58,460 nucleotides of DNA, from NCBI RefSeq assembly GCF_000272045.2, contig NZ_AJYZ02000011.1, positions 1 to 58,460 of the forward strand. Direction: 5' to 3'. This DNA is from Vibrio crassostreae 9ZC13 (GTDB lineage Bacteria; Pseudomonadota; Gammaproteobacteria; Enterobacterales; Vibrionaceae). The position numbers and the translations under genes are program-made. The notes below the pieces were generated by a model. It saw nothing but the letters and a program-made list of their open reading frames with translations, made no database searches and was not told the origin of the DNA. Within the stretch, counting starts at the first letter, position 1. Every line of letters begins with the position of its first letter. Of this stretch, positions 28,423-37,735 are shown piece after piece.

Positions 28423-29643
28423 ATGTTTTCAAATCTAAGTAAGAGCGTTCGCCAATACATGTTGGTGACTTTTAACTACTGGAACTTCACCATTACTGAT
28501 GGTGCACTTCGCATGTTGGTGGTTCTGTATTTTTACGACCTTGGCTACAGTTCGTTAGAAATCGCCTCACTGTTCCTTTTCTATGAATTCTTTGGTGTGG
28601 TGACTAACCTAATCGGTGGCTGGTTAGGGGCGCGTCTTGGCCTCAATAAGACCATGAACATTGGGTTAGGCATGCAAGTCGTCGCCTTGGGTATGCTCGC
28701 GGTGCCAACGGCAATGCTGACCATTCCTTGGGTCATGGCGGCGCAAGCCTTGTCTGGTATCGCTAAAGACCTCAATAAGATGAGTGCCAAGAGCTCAATT
28801 AAGACTCTGGTTCCTGATGAACAACAAGGCGCGCTTTATAAGTGGATTGCGATTCTGACCGGATCTAAGAATGCGCTTAAAGGGGCAGGCTTCTTTATTG
28901 GTGGTTTACTACTTTCAACGATTGGCTTCCAATACGCTGTGCTTGCGATGGCAGCCGTGTTGGCATTGGTCTTCGTTGGCAGTGTGTTGAGCTTAGAAGC
29001 GGACATGGGTAAAGCGAAAACTAAACCTAAGTTTAAACAGATCTTCTCTAAGTCTGAATCCATCAACATCCTATCCGCAGCACGTATGTTCCTGTTTGGC
29101 GCTCGTGATGTGTGGTTTGTGATTGCTTTGCCGATTTACCTAGGCAGCGTGTTTGGGTGGGATCACTCATGGGTGGGTGGCTTTTTAGCGGCTTGGACCA
29201 TCGCATACGGCTTTGTGCAGGGCATTGCACCCAAGATTACTGGTAAAGCACAAGGCAAGGTGCCTGATGGACATGCAGCGCTATTATGGGCGGGGGCGTT
29301 GGCTATCGTGACTGCAGGTATTGCCTATGCGGTGCAAATTGGCTGGCAACCCGAGTTCGTTATTATCGGTGGCTTGATGGTGTTTGGTGCCATCTTTGCG
29401 GTGAATTCATCGCTGCACTCATACCTTATTGTGAGTTATGCGAAAGGTGATGGCGTTTCTCTTGATGTCGGTTTCTACTACATGGCAAACGCGATGGGCC
29501 GTTTGATTGGCACGATATTGTCGGGCTTGGTATTCCAAATGGCCGGTTTGTCTGCGTGTCTGTGGGTTTCCTTCGCATTCTTGGCGATAACGACGGTGAT
29601 CTCTCTGCGTTTACCGAAAGTGCCGCAAATTTCAGCGGCATAA
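28423..29643 (+). CDS. arsJ: ArsJ, organoarsenical (1-arseno-3-phosphoglycerate) MFS exporter
   Basis: The 406-residue major-facilitator protein has ten to twelve hydrophobic helices. The cytoplasmic-loop stretch ALSGIAKDLNKMSAKSSIKTLVP is typical of ArsJ. With the adjacent GAPDH it confers arsenate (not arsenite) resistance in characterised systems. It lies 96 bases after the phosphatase gene, behind a hairpin. Confidence 0.9.
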   Translation: MFSNLSKSVRQYMLVTFNYWNFTITDGALRMLVVLYFYDLGYSSLEIASLFLFYEFFGVVTNLIGGWLGARLGLNKTMNIGLGMQVVALGMLAVPTAMLTIPWVMAAQALSGIAKDLNKMSAKSSIKTLVPDEQQGALYKWIAILTGSKNALKGAGFFIGGLLLSTIGFQYAVLAMAAVLALVFVGSVLSLEADMGKAKTKPKFKQIFSKSESINILSAARMFLFGARDVWFVIALPIYLGSVFGWDHSWVGGFLAAWTIAYGFVQGIAPKITGKAQGKVPDGHAALLWAGALAIVTAGIAYAVQIGWQPEFVIIGGLMVFGAIFAVNSSLHSYLIVSYAKGDGVSLDVGFYYMANAMGRLIGTILSGLVFQMAGLSACLWVSFAFLAITTVISLRLPKVPQISAA

Positions 29644-29736
29644 GCTTCAGCCACATGAGCCTCATTTGTGAGAGCTCAAGTCGCAGAAGCTAGAGTCGTA
29701 TGAGCTAAATTCGCGATAAGTATCTCCTTTAACACT

Positions 29737-29771
29737 AAGCTGACTTGGTATTTATTCCGGTCAGCTTTTTT
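29737..29771 (+). terminator. Rho-independent terminator after arsJ
   Basis: An 8-bp stem (AAGCTGAC/GTCAGCTT) with a 15-base loop and T-run lies about 95 bases after the arsJ stop. Confidence 0.7.
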
Positions 29772-29812
29772 ATTGCTATAGTAGAATGATTGAATATTAA
29801 TCAGGCATTTAC

Positions 29813-30826
29813 ATGAAGCAGCGAATTCTCTTTTTTGATTTAGCACGATGTGTCGCGGCCGTAGCGGTTATCGCGATTCATGTTTTGGCGCCTTATCGCA
29901 ATGAGTTGGGCACTATTCCTTTCGGTGAATGGCTTACTGCCATTACGGTAAACGGTTTCAGCCGCTGGGCAGTACCTGTGTTCATTTTGATTACTGGCGC
30001 ACTGATGCTCAGTGATCAGCGCCCGTTTGACGCCAAATACTACCTCAAGCGTCGTTTGGGCAAGGTACTGATACCTTTCATTGTCTGGTCGCTTTTCTAT
30101 ACCTATCTGTCGGGCTGGTCAGCAATGGGCTTTGATGCCGACGTCAGTTGGGACGTGTTGCTTAATAGCTACCATCATTACACCTATTACCACCTTGGTT
30201 TCTTCTATTACTTCATCCCACTCTATTTTGTGATTCCGTTCTTGCAGATCATGGTTAGAAAGTACGGTGATAGATCGGTCTATGCCTTTACGGCGGTATG
30301 GTTGTTCACAACATTGCTGTTCTTACTGAAAATCGATGGCCCTTGGAGTCACGAATTGTGGTTGTACACCGGTTACTTACCATTGGGTTACTTGCTGTAT
30401 AAGATTGTGCCACTTAACAAGATGACCGTTGGCGTGAGTGTGTTACTGGGTGGGCTAGCGTTACTAACCACGGTTTACATGGTGGTTGATGCAAGCTTGG
30501 TAGCAGAAGAGTACACGGTAGGGCGCTGGCTATCTTACAAAACGTTGAATACCGTATTAGCCGCGAGCATGGTGTTCATGGTATGCCGTTACTATGGTGA
30601 AGGCCTGTCTGAGAAGAGTAACCAAGTGGTTGGCTTTATCAGTAAGCACAGCTTAGGTATTTACCTGCTGCACCCGATTTTCTTGTGGCCGATGAAAGAG
30701 TTTGGTTGGTACCAAGGACATCCGGCATGGGTTATTCCATTATGGATTGTGATCAGCGGAGCTGGCGCATTATGGATGAGCTGGTTGGTGTCTAAGTCAG
30801 AGAAAACGCGTTGGTTATTGCCTTAG
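29813..30826 (+). CDS. Acyltransferase-3 family membrane protein
   Basis: The 337-residue integral membrane acyltransferase (OatA/OafA group) has about ten transmembrane helices. The N-terminal FFDLARCVAAVAVIAIHVLAPYR holds the conserved Arg and His (H23) of the family. These enzymes O-acylate surface polysaccharides or peptidoglycan. There is no fused SGNH domain. Substrate unknown; the gene stands alone. Confidence 0.88.
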   Translation: MKQRILFFDLARCVAAVAVIAIHVLAPYRNELGTIPFGEWLTAITVNGFSRWAVPVFILITGALMLSDQRPFDAKYYLKRRLGKVLIPFIVWSLFYTYLSGWSAMGFDADVSWDVLLNSYHHYTYYHLGFFYYFIPLYFVIPFLQIMVRKYGDRSVYAFTAVWLFTTLLFLLKIDGPWSHELWLYTGYLPLGYLLYKIVPLNKMTVGVSVLLGGLALLTTVYMVVDASLVAEEYTVGRWLSYKTLNTVLAASMVFMVCRYYGEGLSEKSNQVVGFISKHSLGIYLLHPIFLWPMKEFGWYQGHPAWVIPLWIVISGAGALWMSWLVSKSEKTRWLLP

Positions 30827-30886
30827 CGGTGATTGCTAAGGCTTTCTGATGGATTACTTAGGGGAGACAGTTGAAGCGGCTGACGT

Positions 30887-31216
30887 TTAGCGCTTCAACG
30901 CAAAGTGTAAGAACTTATCGCCTTGGTAGGTTAAGGTTCCTTTGTCGCCAGGGTTAAGGGCGTGGAAGTAGTGGATGCCGACTTGGAATTCTCGCTTCGG
31001 ACCAACCACACCACGTTGAACGTAAATCCAGTACTCTTGATCTTCTTGGCCCGGTTCTGCGTCAGGAAGGTCGATCGATTGTTTGTCTAACACCGTGACA
31101 TTCACTTTCTTCTCTGGCGCATTTTCACCTTGCGAGTGTTTTCGATAGAAACCAATAAATACCCAAGCCGCTAGAGCAGCGAGAGCAAAGATGGCAAAAA
31201 AGAGTGAATTAGGCAT
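30887..31216 (-). CDS. DUF2500 membrane-anchored protein
   Basis: The 109-residue protein has one N-terminal transmembrane helix (about 5-23) and a soluble beta-rich domain ending in LTYQGDKFLHFALKR, typical of DUF2500. Function unknown. Confidence 0.8.
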   Translation of the reverse strand: MPNSLFFAIFALAALAAWVFIGFYRKHSQGENAPEKKVNVTVLDKQSIDLPDAEPGQEDQEYWIYVQRGVVGPKREFQVGIHYFHALNPGDKGTLTYQGDKFLHFALKR

Positions 31217-31460
31217 ATAACCTCCATGTAGTCGTGATGGTTATTCTAGTCTTTCAGGCAATAGGGATATGTGTTTAAAGCCGTTATTCGTGAACTGTTG
31301 TAAGCCAAGCTGATTATTTTTCGGCAGACATCACATTTAATGGTCGGTTTGGGATAAAGCATTGTTATTTATTGTCTCTTTCTCTCGTAAATAACAGTGA
31401 TTTTGTATAAGAATAGGGAAATGCTCGACTAGAATTATAGTGTGGAGTGGGAGGGCCAAG

Positions 31461-31835
31461 ATGACCGATATTGAAAAAGTGGTGACAAGAACTCGCAATA
31501 TAGAGAAATTATTGAGGCTTCAATATCATGCCGAAGGCGAAGGATTGCATGAGCTTGTAACAAGCTGTGAAGAAAGGCTACCGCACGATATGGTGAGCAA
31601 GCTGCGTTATATCGCAACGTGTCGTAACAAGGTAGTCAATGAACATGAGGCTAAGTTGGAAGACCAACATAAGTTCATCATGATGTGTAACGACTGTGAG
31701 AAGGAGCTGACTCCACGTAGTGGTCGTTTTATCTGGCGAGTTGCGATCTTACTGATGATGGCAATGACTTTAGCTGCCGCAGGTTTCTATTATGCGAACT
31801 GGGATGTGCTAACACTGCATCTGTTTTCGAAGTGA
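31461..31835 (+). CDS. Hypothetical protein with C-terminal membrane helix
   Basis: From the ATG at 31461 (GAGGG ribosome site about 6 bases before) the protein has 124 residues. The soluble part is mostly helical and somewhat like DUF4145 proteins (RNIEKLLRL, LRYIATCRNKVVNEHE). One transmembrane helix lies near the C-terminus, about residues 95-117. I do not recognise a function. Confidence 0.7.
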   Translation: MTDIEKVVTRTRNIEKLLRLQYHAEGEGLHELVTSCEERLPHDMVSKLRYIATCRNKVVNEHEAKLEDQHKFIMMCNDCEKELTPRSGRFIWRVAILLMMAMTLAAAGFYYANWDVLTLHLFSK

Positions 31836-31846
31836 AAAAATTGAAC

Positions 31847-31880
31847 AAAAAAAGGGACGCTCATGGCGTCCCTTTTTTTA
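31847..31880. terminator. Bidirectional terminator
   Basis: A 14-bp stem of A-run plus GGGACGC, loop TCATG and T-run lies between the gene ending at 31835 and the minus-strand micro-gene ending at 31893. Confidence 0.9.
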
Positions 31881-31892
31881 TCTGTAACTTGC

Positions 31893-31973
31893 TTAGTACA
31901 TCATCGGTAGTGTCATTAGACCTACAACTACCGCGATCATTACAAGTCCTTGTCTTTGCGAAGATGAAATCAT
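31893..31973 (-). CDS. Small membrane protein (26 residues)
   Basis: A minus-strand ATG at 31973 opens a 26-codon frame ending in TAA. It encodes an N-terminal polar segment (SSSQRQG) and a single hydrophobic helix (about residues 9-25, LVMIAVVVGLMTLP). An ideal AGGAG sits 6-7 bases before the ATG, and a terminator lies 13 bases after the stop. The gene is too short for most finders. It resembles the single-helix stress micro-proteins of enterobacteria in form, but I cannot name a homologue. Confidence 0.72.
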   Translation of the reverse strand: MISSSQRQGLVMIAVVVGLMTLPMMY

Positions 31974-31989
31974 AACACTACTCCTAAAT

Positions 31990-32763
31990 TTGGTTGTCTC
32001 TCGCTATGTTTTAAAGAATAGCACTACTTATGGCTTTAGATCAAGAATTACTTTCGAAAGCTTTAAAAGTAGTAGAAAACTATGAGTTTTTGGCTTGTTT
32101 GGCAGTGTTTAACTGTGTTTTATGGTGTGTTCTTATTTTGTTCGTTGTGATTTATGTTTGTTCTAATTTGATTTAACTTGTTGTTTTGTAATGGTTGTTT
32201 TGTGTAATTTATATTGTTAAAGGTTGTTAAACTGTATTAATAGGGGCTGGTGGTGGCTAGGTTTGTTTTGGTTGGTTTTTTAAGTTTTCGACTTGGTTTT
32301 TGTGGCGGTTTTTACCGGGGGCTTGAAATAACCTGACAAAACTGGGATTTAAAAAAAGAAAACTGGCTACTTTACAAGTCTAGGCTTGGTTGGCGTTTTT
32401 ATTTCCTTATTAATCTTGAGTTTCTTTGTTTAAGTTATTGTTATTGTTTGATTTAAAGGTGGTTATTTTAATTTTTCAAGTGTGGTATTTGACGGAATTA
32501 AGCCGATTTTGGTGAAGTCGATAGGTTAGAATTGGCCAAAACTCAAGTATGGCGACTCTAATGCCAGTTTGAATGGGTTTTATGATGATTCGTTCTAGTT
32601 TTAAACGAATGGCCATTGTCATGGTGGTAATTGTTACGACTTCAATCTAAAGAGACTCTTTTTAGTGGAAGCGTAATCAAGATCCAATTTTGAGGCGCTG
32701 AGGCTTTACATCAACACTCGTGTGCCTAGACTGGCGACGATTTAAAGCAATAGGGCAAATGGT
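31990..32763. other. T/G-rich gene-free stretch
   Basis: About 770 bases lack a credible gene. From about 32080 to 32480 the + strand is strongly T- and G-rich, with many TGTT/GTTT words and almost no C. A 22-codon frame at 32582 (MMIRSSFKRMAIV...) has no ribosome site. The part before 32764 should hold the promoter of the lysoplasmalogenase gene. Confidence 0.5.
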
Positions 32764-33384
32764 ATGTGGAGTTGGTTGGCGGTTTCCTTGTCTGGTATCG
32801 GAGCAATAGCAGGAACGAAACATGGACATATCGGTCAGGCCTTATCGTATAAGGTTTTTACCTATGTATTATTAGCGACCATTGCTTTAACTCAATCTGT
32901 CGTTGCTGATTTTACCTATTGGGTCGTTGCTGGGTTGGCGATCTCTGCAATCGCAGATGTCCTTCATACGGTGACTCAAAAGCGTCCTTTGCATTTTGTG
33001 TGCTTCTTATTGGCTCAGCTCTGTTACAGCAAAGCATTTTGGTTACAGCTATCAGGAGAAATGGTCTGGTGGTTGTTCGCGCTCCTATTAGCGGCTTGTG
33101 TCGTTGCTTTCTTCTTACTTCTGCCTCGCTTAGACAAACTCGTCTTTCCTGTGGTCATCATGGGTATCGTGCTTATTCAGCTTGCATGGGCTTCTGGTGA
33201 GCTCTGGTTGCTTGATCCTCAATTGTCACATGCGGTTGGTTTTGCTGGCTGTAGCGTGTTACTACTTTCGGCACTGGCGTATGCGCTAAATTTCTATCGT
33301 AGCCCAATCAAAGGTGCCTATTTTTGGGTGACGGGCAGTTACTTTCTCGCACACGCTCTCATTGTTGCTTCCCTTACCATTTAG
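32764..33384 (+). CDS. YhhN-type lysoplasmalogenase family membrane protein
   Basis: The 206-residue protein has about eight hydrophobic helices and the TMEM86/YhhN pattern (ISAIADVLHT early, LLPRLDKLVFPVVIMG in the middle, late FYRSPIKGAYFWVTGSYFLAHALI). Family members hydrolyse the vinyl-ether bond of lysoplasmalogens; whether the bacterial protein does so is less clear. Confidence 0.82.
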   Translation: MWSWLAVSLSGIGAIAGTKHGHIGQALSYKVFTYVLLATIALTQSVVADFTYWVVAGLAISAIADVLHTVTQKRPLHFVCFLLAQLCYSKAFWLQLSGEMVWWLFALLLAACVVAFFLLLPRLDKLVFPVVIMGIVLIQLAWASGELWLLDPQLSHAVGFAGCSVLLLSALAYALNFYRSPIKGAYFWVTGSYFLAHALIVASLTI

Positions 33385-33474
33385 GGTAGAGCTAGCTTAA
33401 TTCTGAGCTACATCAAGGCAGCTCAGATGAAAGTAGGTACTCTACGTCTACTTCATTAAACATGAGATAGAGTT

Positions 33475-33711
33475 ATGACTACCGAAATTCATGCACACAA
33501 TGTTTTAAACCTACTGAGTGAAAAGCCCCTGACCCGTGAAGAGTTGACGCAAGAGCTCGCTCAAACTTACGGCGCAGAAGCTCGCTTCCATACGTGTAAG
33601 CTAAATGGTCTGGATTTGGAAGGCCTGCTGAAATTTTTCCTCAAGATGGAAAAGGTCGTAGTTGTTGATGACAAACTTTGCACCAATCGCGAACGCGTGT
33701 GTAACCACTAA
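33475..33711 (+). CDS. YecH-type (DUF2492) metal-binding protein
   Basis: The 78-residue protein has IHAHNVLNLL at the N-terminus, FHTCKLNGLD in the middle and cysteines in DKLCTNRERVCNH at the end, the YecH pattern proposed to bind metal. Function unknown. Confidence 0.85.
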   Translation: MTTEIHAHNVLNLLSEKPLTREELTQELAQTYGAEARFHTCKLNGLDLEGLLKFFLKMEKVVVVDDKLCTNRERVCNH

Positions 33712-33757
33712 TCTCGAGTAACAACTGGTTCTTTGAGCCCTTTGATTTTTATATAAG

Positions 33758-33790
33758 AAGAGTGGATGCGATGTTTCGGCTCCACTCTTT
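33758..33790 (+). terminator. Likely terminator after the yecH-like gene
   Basis: A 9-bp perfect stem AAGAGTGGA/TCCACTCTT with a 14-base loop; the following T-run is short. Confidence 0.6.
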
Positions 33791-33928
33791 AAATTATATC
33801 TTCTAGCTTTCTATCTGCTCTCGCAAAATTCCCTTCTAATTACGTAAATTAATCCTTTTATTACTGCGTTCGAAAATCAATGTTGAGGCTGCTATACTCC
33901 GCGCACTTACGCTTTTCGAGACAAACTT

Positions 33929-34513
33929 ATGGAAATTTTATCTGCAGCAACCATGCTGTTTCTTATTATGGACCCGCTTGGCAATCTACCAATCGTGCTC
34001 TCTATCCTTAAGCATATTGATCCGAAGCGTCGCCGTATTGTTCTTGTTCGTGAACTGATGTTTGCGCTGGTTATCCTGCTGTTGTTCTTGTTTGCTGGTC
34101 AAAGCATCATGAACTTCCTGCACGTGCAGCCTGAAACCTTGAGTATCTCTGGCGGTATTATTCTATTCATCATCGCGATTAAGATGATTTTCCCAAGTGC
34201 GGGTAGTATTACTGGCCTCGCGGCGGGTGAAGAACCGTTTATTGTGCCAATGGCGATCCCAATGATTGCTGGCCCTTCAGTGATTGCGGCATTGATTCTG
34301 TTGTCGACACAGCACCCTGACAATATGTTAGAGCTTTCAGGCGCAGTGATGCTGGCTTGGGGTGCTACCTTCTTTATTCTGATGTTTAATGGCTTCTTCC
34401 TGCGAGTGCTGGGAGAGAGAGGTCTTAAAGCCATCGAACGCTTGATGGGCTTGTTGTTGGTTATGCTGTCGACGCAAATGTTCCTCGATGGTGTGAAAGG
34501 CTACATGGGCTAA
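33929..34513 (+). CDS. MarC/YhgN-family membrane protein
   Basis: The 194-residue protein has six predicted helices. Family motifs MDPLGNLPIVLSIL at the N-terminus and PLAIPM-like VPMAIPMIAGPSVI in the middle are clear. Called NAAT transporters by homology, but a substrate has not been shown for YhgN. Confidence 0.9.
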   Translation: MEILSAATMLFLIMDPLGNLPIVLSILKHIDPKRRRIVLVRELMFALVILLLFLFAGQSIMNFLHVQPETLSISGGIILFIIAIKMIFPSAGSITGLAAGEEPFIVPMAIPMIAGPSVIAALILLSTQHPDNMLELSGAVMLAWGATFFILMFNGFFLRVLGERGLKAIERLMGLLLVMLSTQMFLDGVKGYMG

Positions 34514-34534
34514 CATCAATATCATTGCTGAATA

Positions 34535-34566
34535 AAAAAACGCCGCTTAAATGAGCGGCGTTTTTG
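34535..34566 (+). terminator. Rho-independent terminator
   Basis: Stem ACGCCGCT/AGCGGCGT with A- and T-runs follows the MarC-family gene. Confidence 0.9.
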
Positions 34567-34630
34567 TCTCTACTGTTTCTGTCATGATGTTTTCTGTAGC
34601 TAAGCGTTTTATATCTGGGCTTAAGCTCGA

Positions 34631-34897
34631 TTACATCATGTGTTTGCGTCGGATATCGAGTAAGGCGAAGACACCGAAAATCAATATTGACCACTTCTCC
34701 CAACGTGACATCTCGATCTTATCGCCGAATGCACCGATGAAAATCAGCATCTGCAGGCCGTGCATGAAGAACAAGAATGCGGTCATGATATAAAGCGCAA
34801 TCGCAGCATTACCCGGAAACGGGTAGAAAATATTTACGATTAAGATAAACCAAACAAAGGCGATGGCTGCTTTTGCTAGTGGAAGCAAGAACTTCAT
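34631..34897 (-). CDS. DUF1145 (YhhL-type) membrane protein
   Basis: The 88-residue protein has three hydrophobic segments and the IVNIFYPFPGNAA stretch of DUF1145. It is encoded 10 bases behind rsmD, as yhhL is in enterobacteria. Function unknown. Confidence 0.85.
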   Translation of the reverse strand: MKFLLPLAKAAIAFVWFILIVNIFYPFPGNAAIALYIMTAFLFFMHGLQMLIFIGAFGDKIEMSRWEKWSILIFGVFALLDIRRKHMM

Positions 34898-34907
34898 TCA
34901 ATAACTC

Positions 34908-35510
34908 CTATTCTTCAGTGATTCGATTGAACAGTCGGTAGCTTGACTGTCCGGTGGTCTTGTCGCGATGCAATTCCCAGTTCTCTGGCATAGCTTCGAG
35001 TTTCAGTTCTTTCTCTGTCTCGACGTAAATGATGGCATTGTCTGCAAGCCAACCGTTACTCTCAAGCAGTTGTACTGTTTCTGCCAGTAAGCCTTTGCGA
35101 AATGGTGGATCAAGGAAAACCATATCGTAAGGAGTGCCTGGTTTCTTAAGGAAAGAGATAGCATCAGTATTCACGACATTAATGTTGTCTGCCTTGAGCT
35201 CTTTCGCGTTATCAGAAAGCTGTTTAGCCGCCTTTTGATTCATTTCGAGCAGTGTCACCATTTTGGCTTGGCGAGAAGCTGCTTCAAAACCTAGACCGCC
35301 AGAACCGGCAAATACATCCAAGCAAGTTGAATGTGGGATATCTTGAGCCACCCAGTTAAAGAGTGTTTCTTTTACTCGGTCAATGGTTGGGCGTAATCCT
35401 TCTAAATCATGAACAGGCAGCTTTCTACCTCTCCATGAGCCACTAATAATTCGAACAAAGCCTCCGGATGGCTTTTTTTGTGATGTGTTTTGCTGGCGAC
35501 GTCTTACCAT
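34908..35510 (-). CDS. rsmD: 16S rRNA (guanine966-N2)-methyltransferase
   Basis: RsmD methylates G966 of 16S rRNA. From the ATG at 35510 the protein has 200 residues, near the E. coli length; the upstream in-frame extension to 35603 is not conserved. Motifs are IISGSWRGRKLPV, the SAM-binding DVFAGSGGLGFEA and the catalytic FLDPPF. It is divergent from ftsY, the usual arrangement. Confidence 0.95.
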   Translation of the reverse strand: MVRRRQQNTSQKKPSGGFVRIISGSWRGRKLPVHDLEGLRPTIDRVKETLFNWVAQDIPHSTCLDVFAGSGGLGFEAASRQAKMVTLLEMNQKAAKQLSDNAKELKADNINVVNTDAISFLKKPGTPYDMVFLDPPFRKGLLAETVQLLESNGWLADNAIIYVETEKELKLEAMPENWELHRDKTTGQSSYRLFNRITEE

Positions 35511-35740
35511 AGATTTTTTGACCGCTAATAAAGTGATACTATACCGAGCCCAATTTAAGTGGGTTCGTGTATTAAATAAATTTGCAATGACAAAGTGTAT
35601 CAAGCTAAAAGCAAACTTATCACTGCTTTGTCATTTTTCTTTACTATTCGTTTGTACAAGCTTGTATTGTATAACAATAGCAAAGAGTCGACGTGTATTA
35701 AGTCAATACAGCTAATTAGTAGATCTAGGAAACTCCTCTG

Positions 35741-36979
35741 ATGACGGAAAAAAAGAAGCGCGGATTATTATCGTGGCTTGGTTTTGGTGAAGAAGAACAA
35801 AGCCCAAAAACTCAGAATGAAGCGAACGTAGAAAGCGTTGAAGATCAAACTGAAGTTGAATCACAAGTTGAGGCTGAACAGGTCGCGCCTGAAGCTGAAC
35901 AAGTTAAGCCAACTGAATCTGAGCAAGCGCTTGAAGAAGCTCAACAAGAGCAGCAACCTGTCGCAGCAGAAGCAGAAGCAGAAGCAGAAGCAGAAGCAGA
36001 ACAGGAAGAAGTGGCAGTTCCTCAAGCTAAGGTTGAAGAAGTACAAGAGAAGCCGACAGAAAGCTTCTTTGCTCGTCTTAAGCGCAGCCTAAGCCGCACT
36101 AAAGCAAACATCGGTGCTGGTTTCTTTGGTCTGTTCAAAGGCAAGCAAATCGATGAAGACCTGTTTGAAGAGCTAGAAGAGCAACTTCTGATTGCTGACG
36201 TGGGTATGAATACCACGGTTAAGATCATTGAAAACCTGACAGAAAAAGCATCTCGCAATGACCTAAAAGACGGTGAAGCGCTTTATGGTCTGCTCAAAGA
36301 AGAGATGGCAGACATCTTAAGCCAAGTGGAACAGCCACTGGTTGTTGATACCACTAAAACACCTTACGTTATCTTAATGGTGGGTGTGAACGGTGTAGGT
36401 AAGACAACTACGATCGGTAAGCTGGCGAAACAATTCCAAAATGAAGGCAAGAAAGTGATGCTAGCAGCGGGTGATACCTTCCGTGCTGCAGCCGTTGAAC
36501 AGCTTCAGGTTTGGGGTCAGCGTAACGATGTGCCAGTTATCGCTCAACACACTGGTGCGGACAGTGCGTCTGTTATCTACGATGCGATTGAAGCAGCGAA
36601 GGCTCGTGGTGTTGATGTTGTGATTGCTGATACAGCCGGTCGTTTGCAGAACAAGAGCAACCTGATGGAAGAGCTACGCAAGATCGTTCGTGTAATGAAG
36701 AAGATTGATGACTCTGCGCCACACGAAATCATGCTAACGCTCGATGCAGGTACAGGTCAGAACGCTATCAGCCAAGCGAAGTTGTTCAGTGAAGTGGCTC
36801 CAGTTACGGGTATTACACTGACTAAGCTAGATGGTACGGCGAAAGGTGGTGTAATTTTCTCAATTGCTGACCAGTTCCAGATTCCAATCCGCTACATTGG
36901 TGTGGGTGAAGGTATTGATGACCTGCGTCCATTTGAATCTAAAGACTTCATTGAAGCACTATTTAGCCGCGAAGAGTAA
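35741..36979 (+). CDS. ftsY: Signal recognition particle receptor FtsY
   Basis: FtsY is the membrane-associated GTPase that receives SRP-ribosome complexes. The 412-residue protein has an acidic N-terminal A domain (1-110), rich in Glu/Gln/Ala and containing an (Ala-Glu)x6 repeat, then the NG GTPase: G1 GVNGVGKTTT, G3 DTAGR, G4 TKLDGTAKGG. It heads the ftsY-ftsE-ftsX-rpoH cluster. Confidence 0.97.
   Translation: MTEKKKRGLLSWLGFGEEEQSPKTQNEANVESVEDQTEVESQVEAEQVAPEAEQVKPTESEQALEEAQQEQQPVAAEAEAEAEAEAEQEEVAVPQAKVEEVQEKPTESFFARLKRSLSRTKANIGAGFFGLFKGKQIDEDLFEELEEQLLIADVGMNTTVKIIENLTEKASRNDLKDGEALYGLLKEEMADILSQVEQPLVVDTTKTPYVILMVGVNGVGKTTTIGKLAKQFQNEGKKVMLAAGDTFRAAAVEQLQVWGQRNDVPVIAQHTGADSASVIYDAIEAAKARGVDVVIADTAGRLQNKSNLMEELRKIVRVMKKIDDSAPHEIMLTLDAGTGQNAISQAKLFSEVAPVTGITLTKLDGTAKGGVIFSIADQFQIPIRYIGVGEGIDDLRPFESKDFIEALFSREE
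35966..36001 (+). repeat. Hexanucleotide repeat (GCAGAA)6 in ftsY
   Basis: Six tandem GCAGAA units encode Ala-Glu repeats in the acidic domain. Loss or gain of units keeps frame, so length may vary between strains without inactivating the gene. Confidence 0.9.
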
Positions 36980-37057
36980 CGCGAGTAGCAAAGTGGTTTA
37001 TCCTTAATCTGCTACCGTTTTTAAATTTGATATTAGTGATCGTAAGAGGAATTTTCG

Positions 37058-37735
37058 GTGATCAAATTTCAGCAAGTGAGTAAAGCCTACCGAGGTGGAA
37101 GACAAGCGCTCCAAAAAGTGGACTTTCACCTGAAACGTGGAGAGATGGCTTTTTTGGGTGGGCACTCTGGGGCTGGTAAAAGTACCTTGCTGAAGTTGAT
37201 CTGCGCGATAGAGCGTCCAACTGATGGACGTGTCTGGTTCAACGATCACGATATCACTCGTATCCCAGCCAAAGACATTCCTTTCTTACGCCGTAATATT
37301 GGGATTGTTTTTCAAGACCATCGCCTGCTGATGGACCGTTCGATTTTCGATAACGTCGCTCTGCCTATGCGTATTGAATCTATTTCTGAAAACGAAATAA
37401 AACGCCGAGTCAGTGCTGCGTTGGATAAAACCGGTTTATTAGATAAAGCCCGTTGTTTGCCAAGCCAACTTTCTGGTGGTGAACAACAACGCGTGGGTAT
37501 TGCTCGCGCCGTGGTTAACCGTCCAACTCTGCTTTTAGCCGATGAGCCTACCGGTAATCTAGACCCTGAATTATCTAACCGTGTGTTGCGATTATTTGAA
37601 GAATTCAACCGCGCAGGTGTGACGATCATCCTAGCGACGCACGATATCGGGTTAGTGAACACTCGCCCTCAGTACCGCCATCTTGAATTAAACCAAGGAT
37701 TTTTGAGTGAGGTTGAAGACTATGGCCGCGAATAA
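37058..37735 (+). CDS. ftsE: Cell-division ABC ATPase FtsE
   Basis: FtsE with FtsX forms the divisome complex that activates peptidoglycan hydrolases outside the membrane. The 225-residue ATPase has Walker [14 protein letters not shown], signature [14 protein letters not shown] and Walker [13 protein letters not shown]. The start is GTG at 37058, behind AAGAGGAA. Confidence 0.96.
   Translation: MIKFQQVSKAYRGGRQALQKVDFHLKRGEMAFLGGHSGAGKSTLLKLICAIERPTDGRVWFNDHDITRIPAKDIPFLRRNIGIVFQDHRLLMDRSIFDNVALPMRIESISENEIKRRVSAALDKTGLLDKARCLPSQLSGGEQQRVGIARAVVNRPTLLLADEPTGNLDPELSNRVLRLFEEFNRAGVTIILATHDIGLVNTRPQYRHLELNQGFLSEVEDYGRE

Noticed and set aside
32582..32650. 22-codon frame with signal-like hydrophobic segment in the T/G-rich region
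   Set aside because: No ribosome site, and no continuation or terminator to support it.
35485..35715. 76-codon frame between rsmD and ftsY
   Set aside because: It overlaps the rsmD start antisense and lacks a ribosome site; sequence resembles promoter DNA read as protein.
35861..36046. Phe/Cys/Leu-rich minus-strand frame inside ftsY
   Set aside because: It is the antisense of the GCAGAA repeat and acidic domain, so low complexity only.
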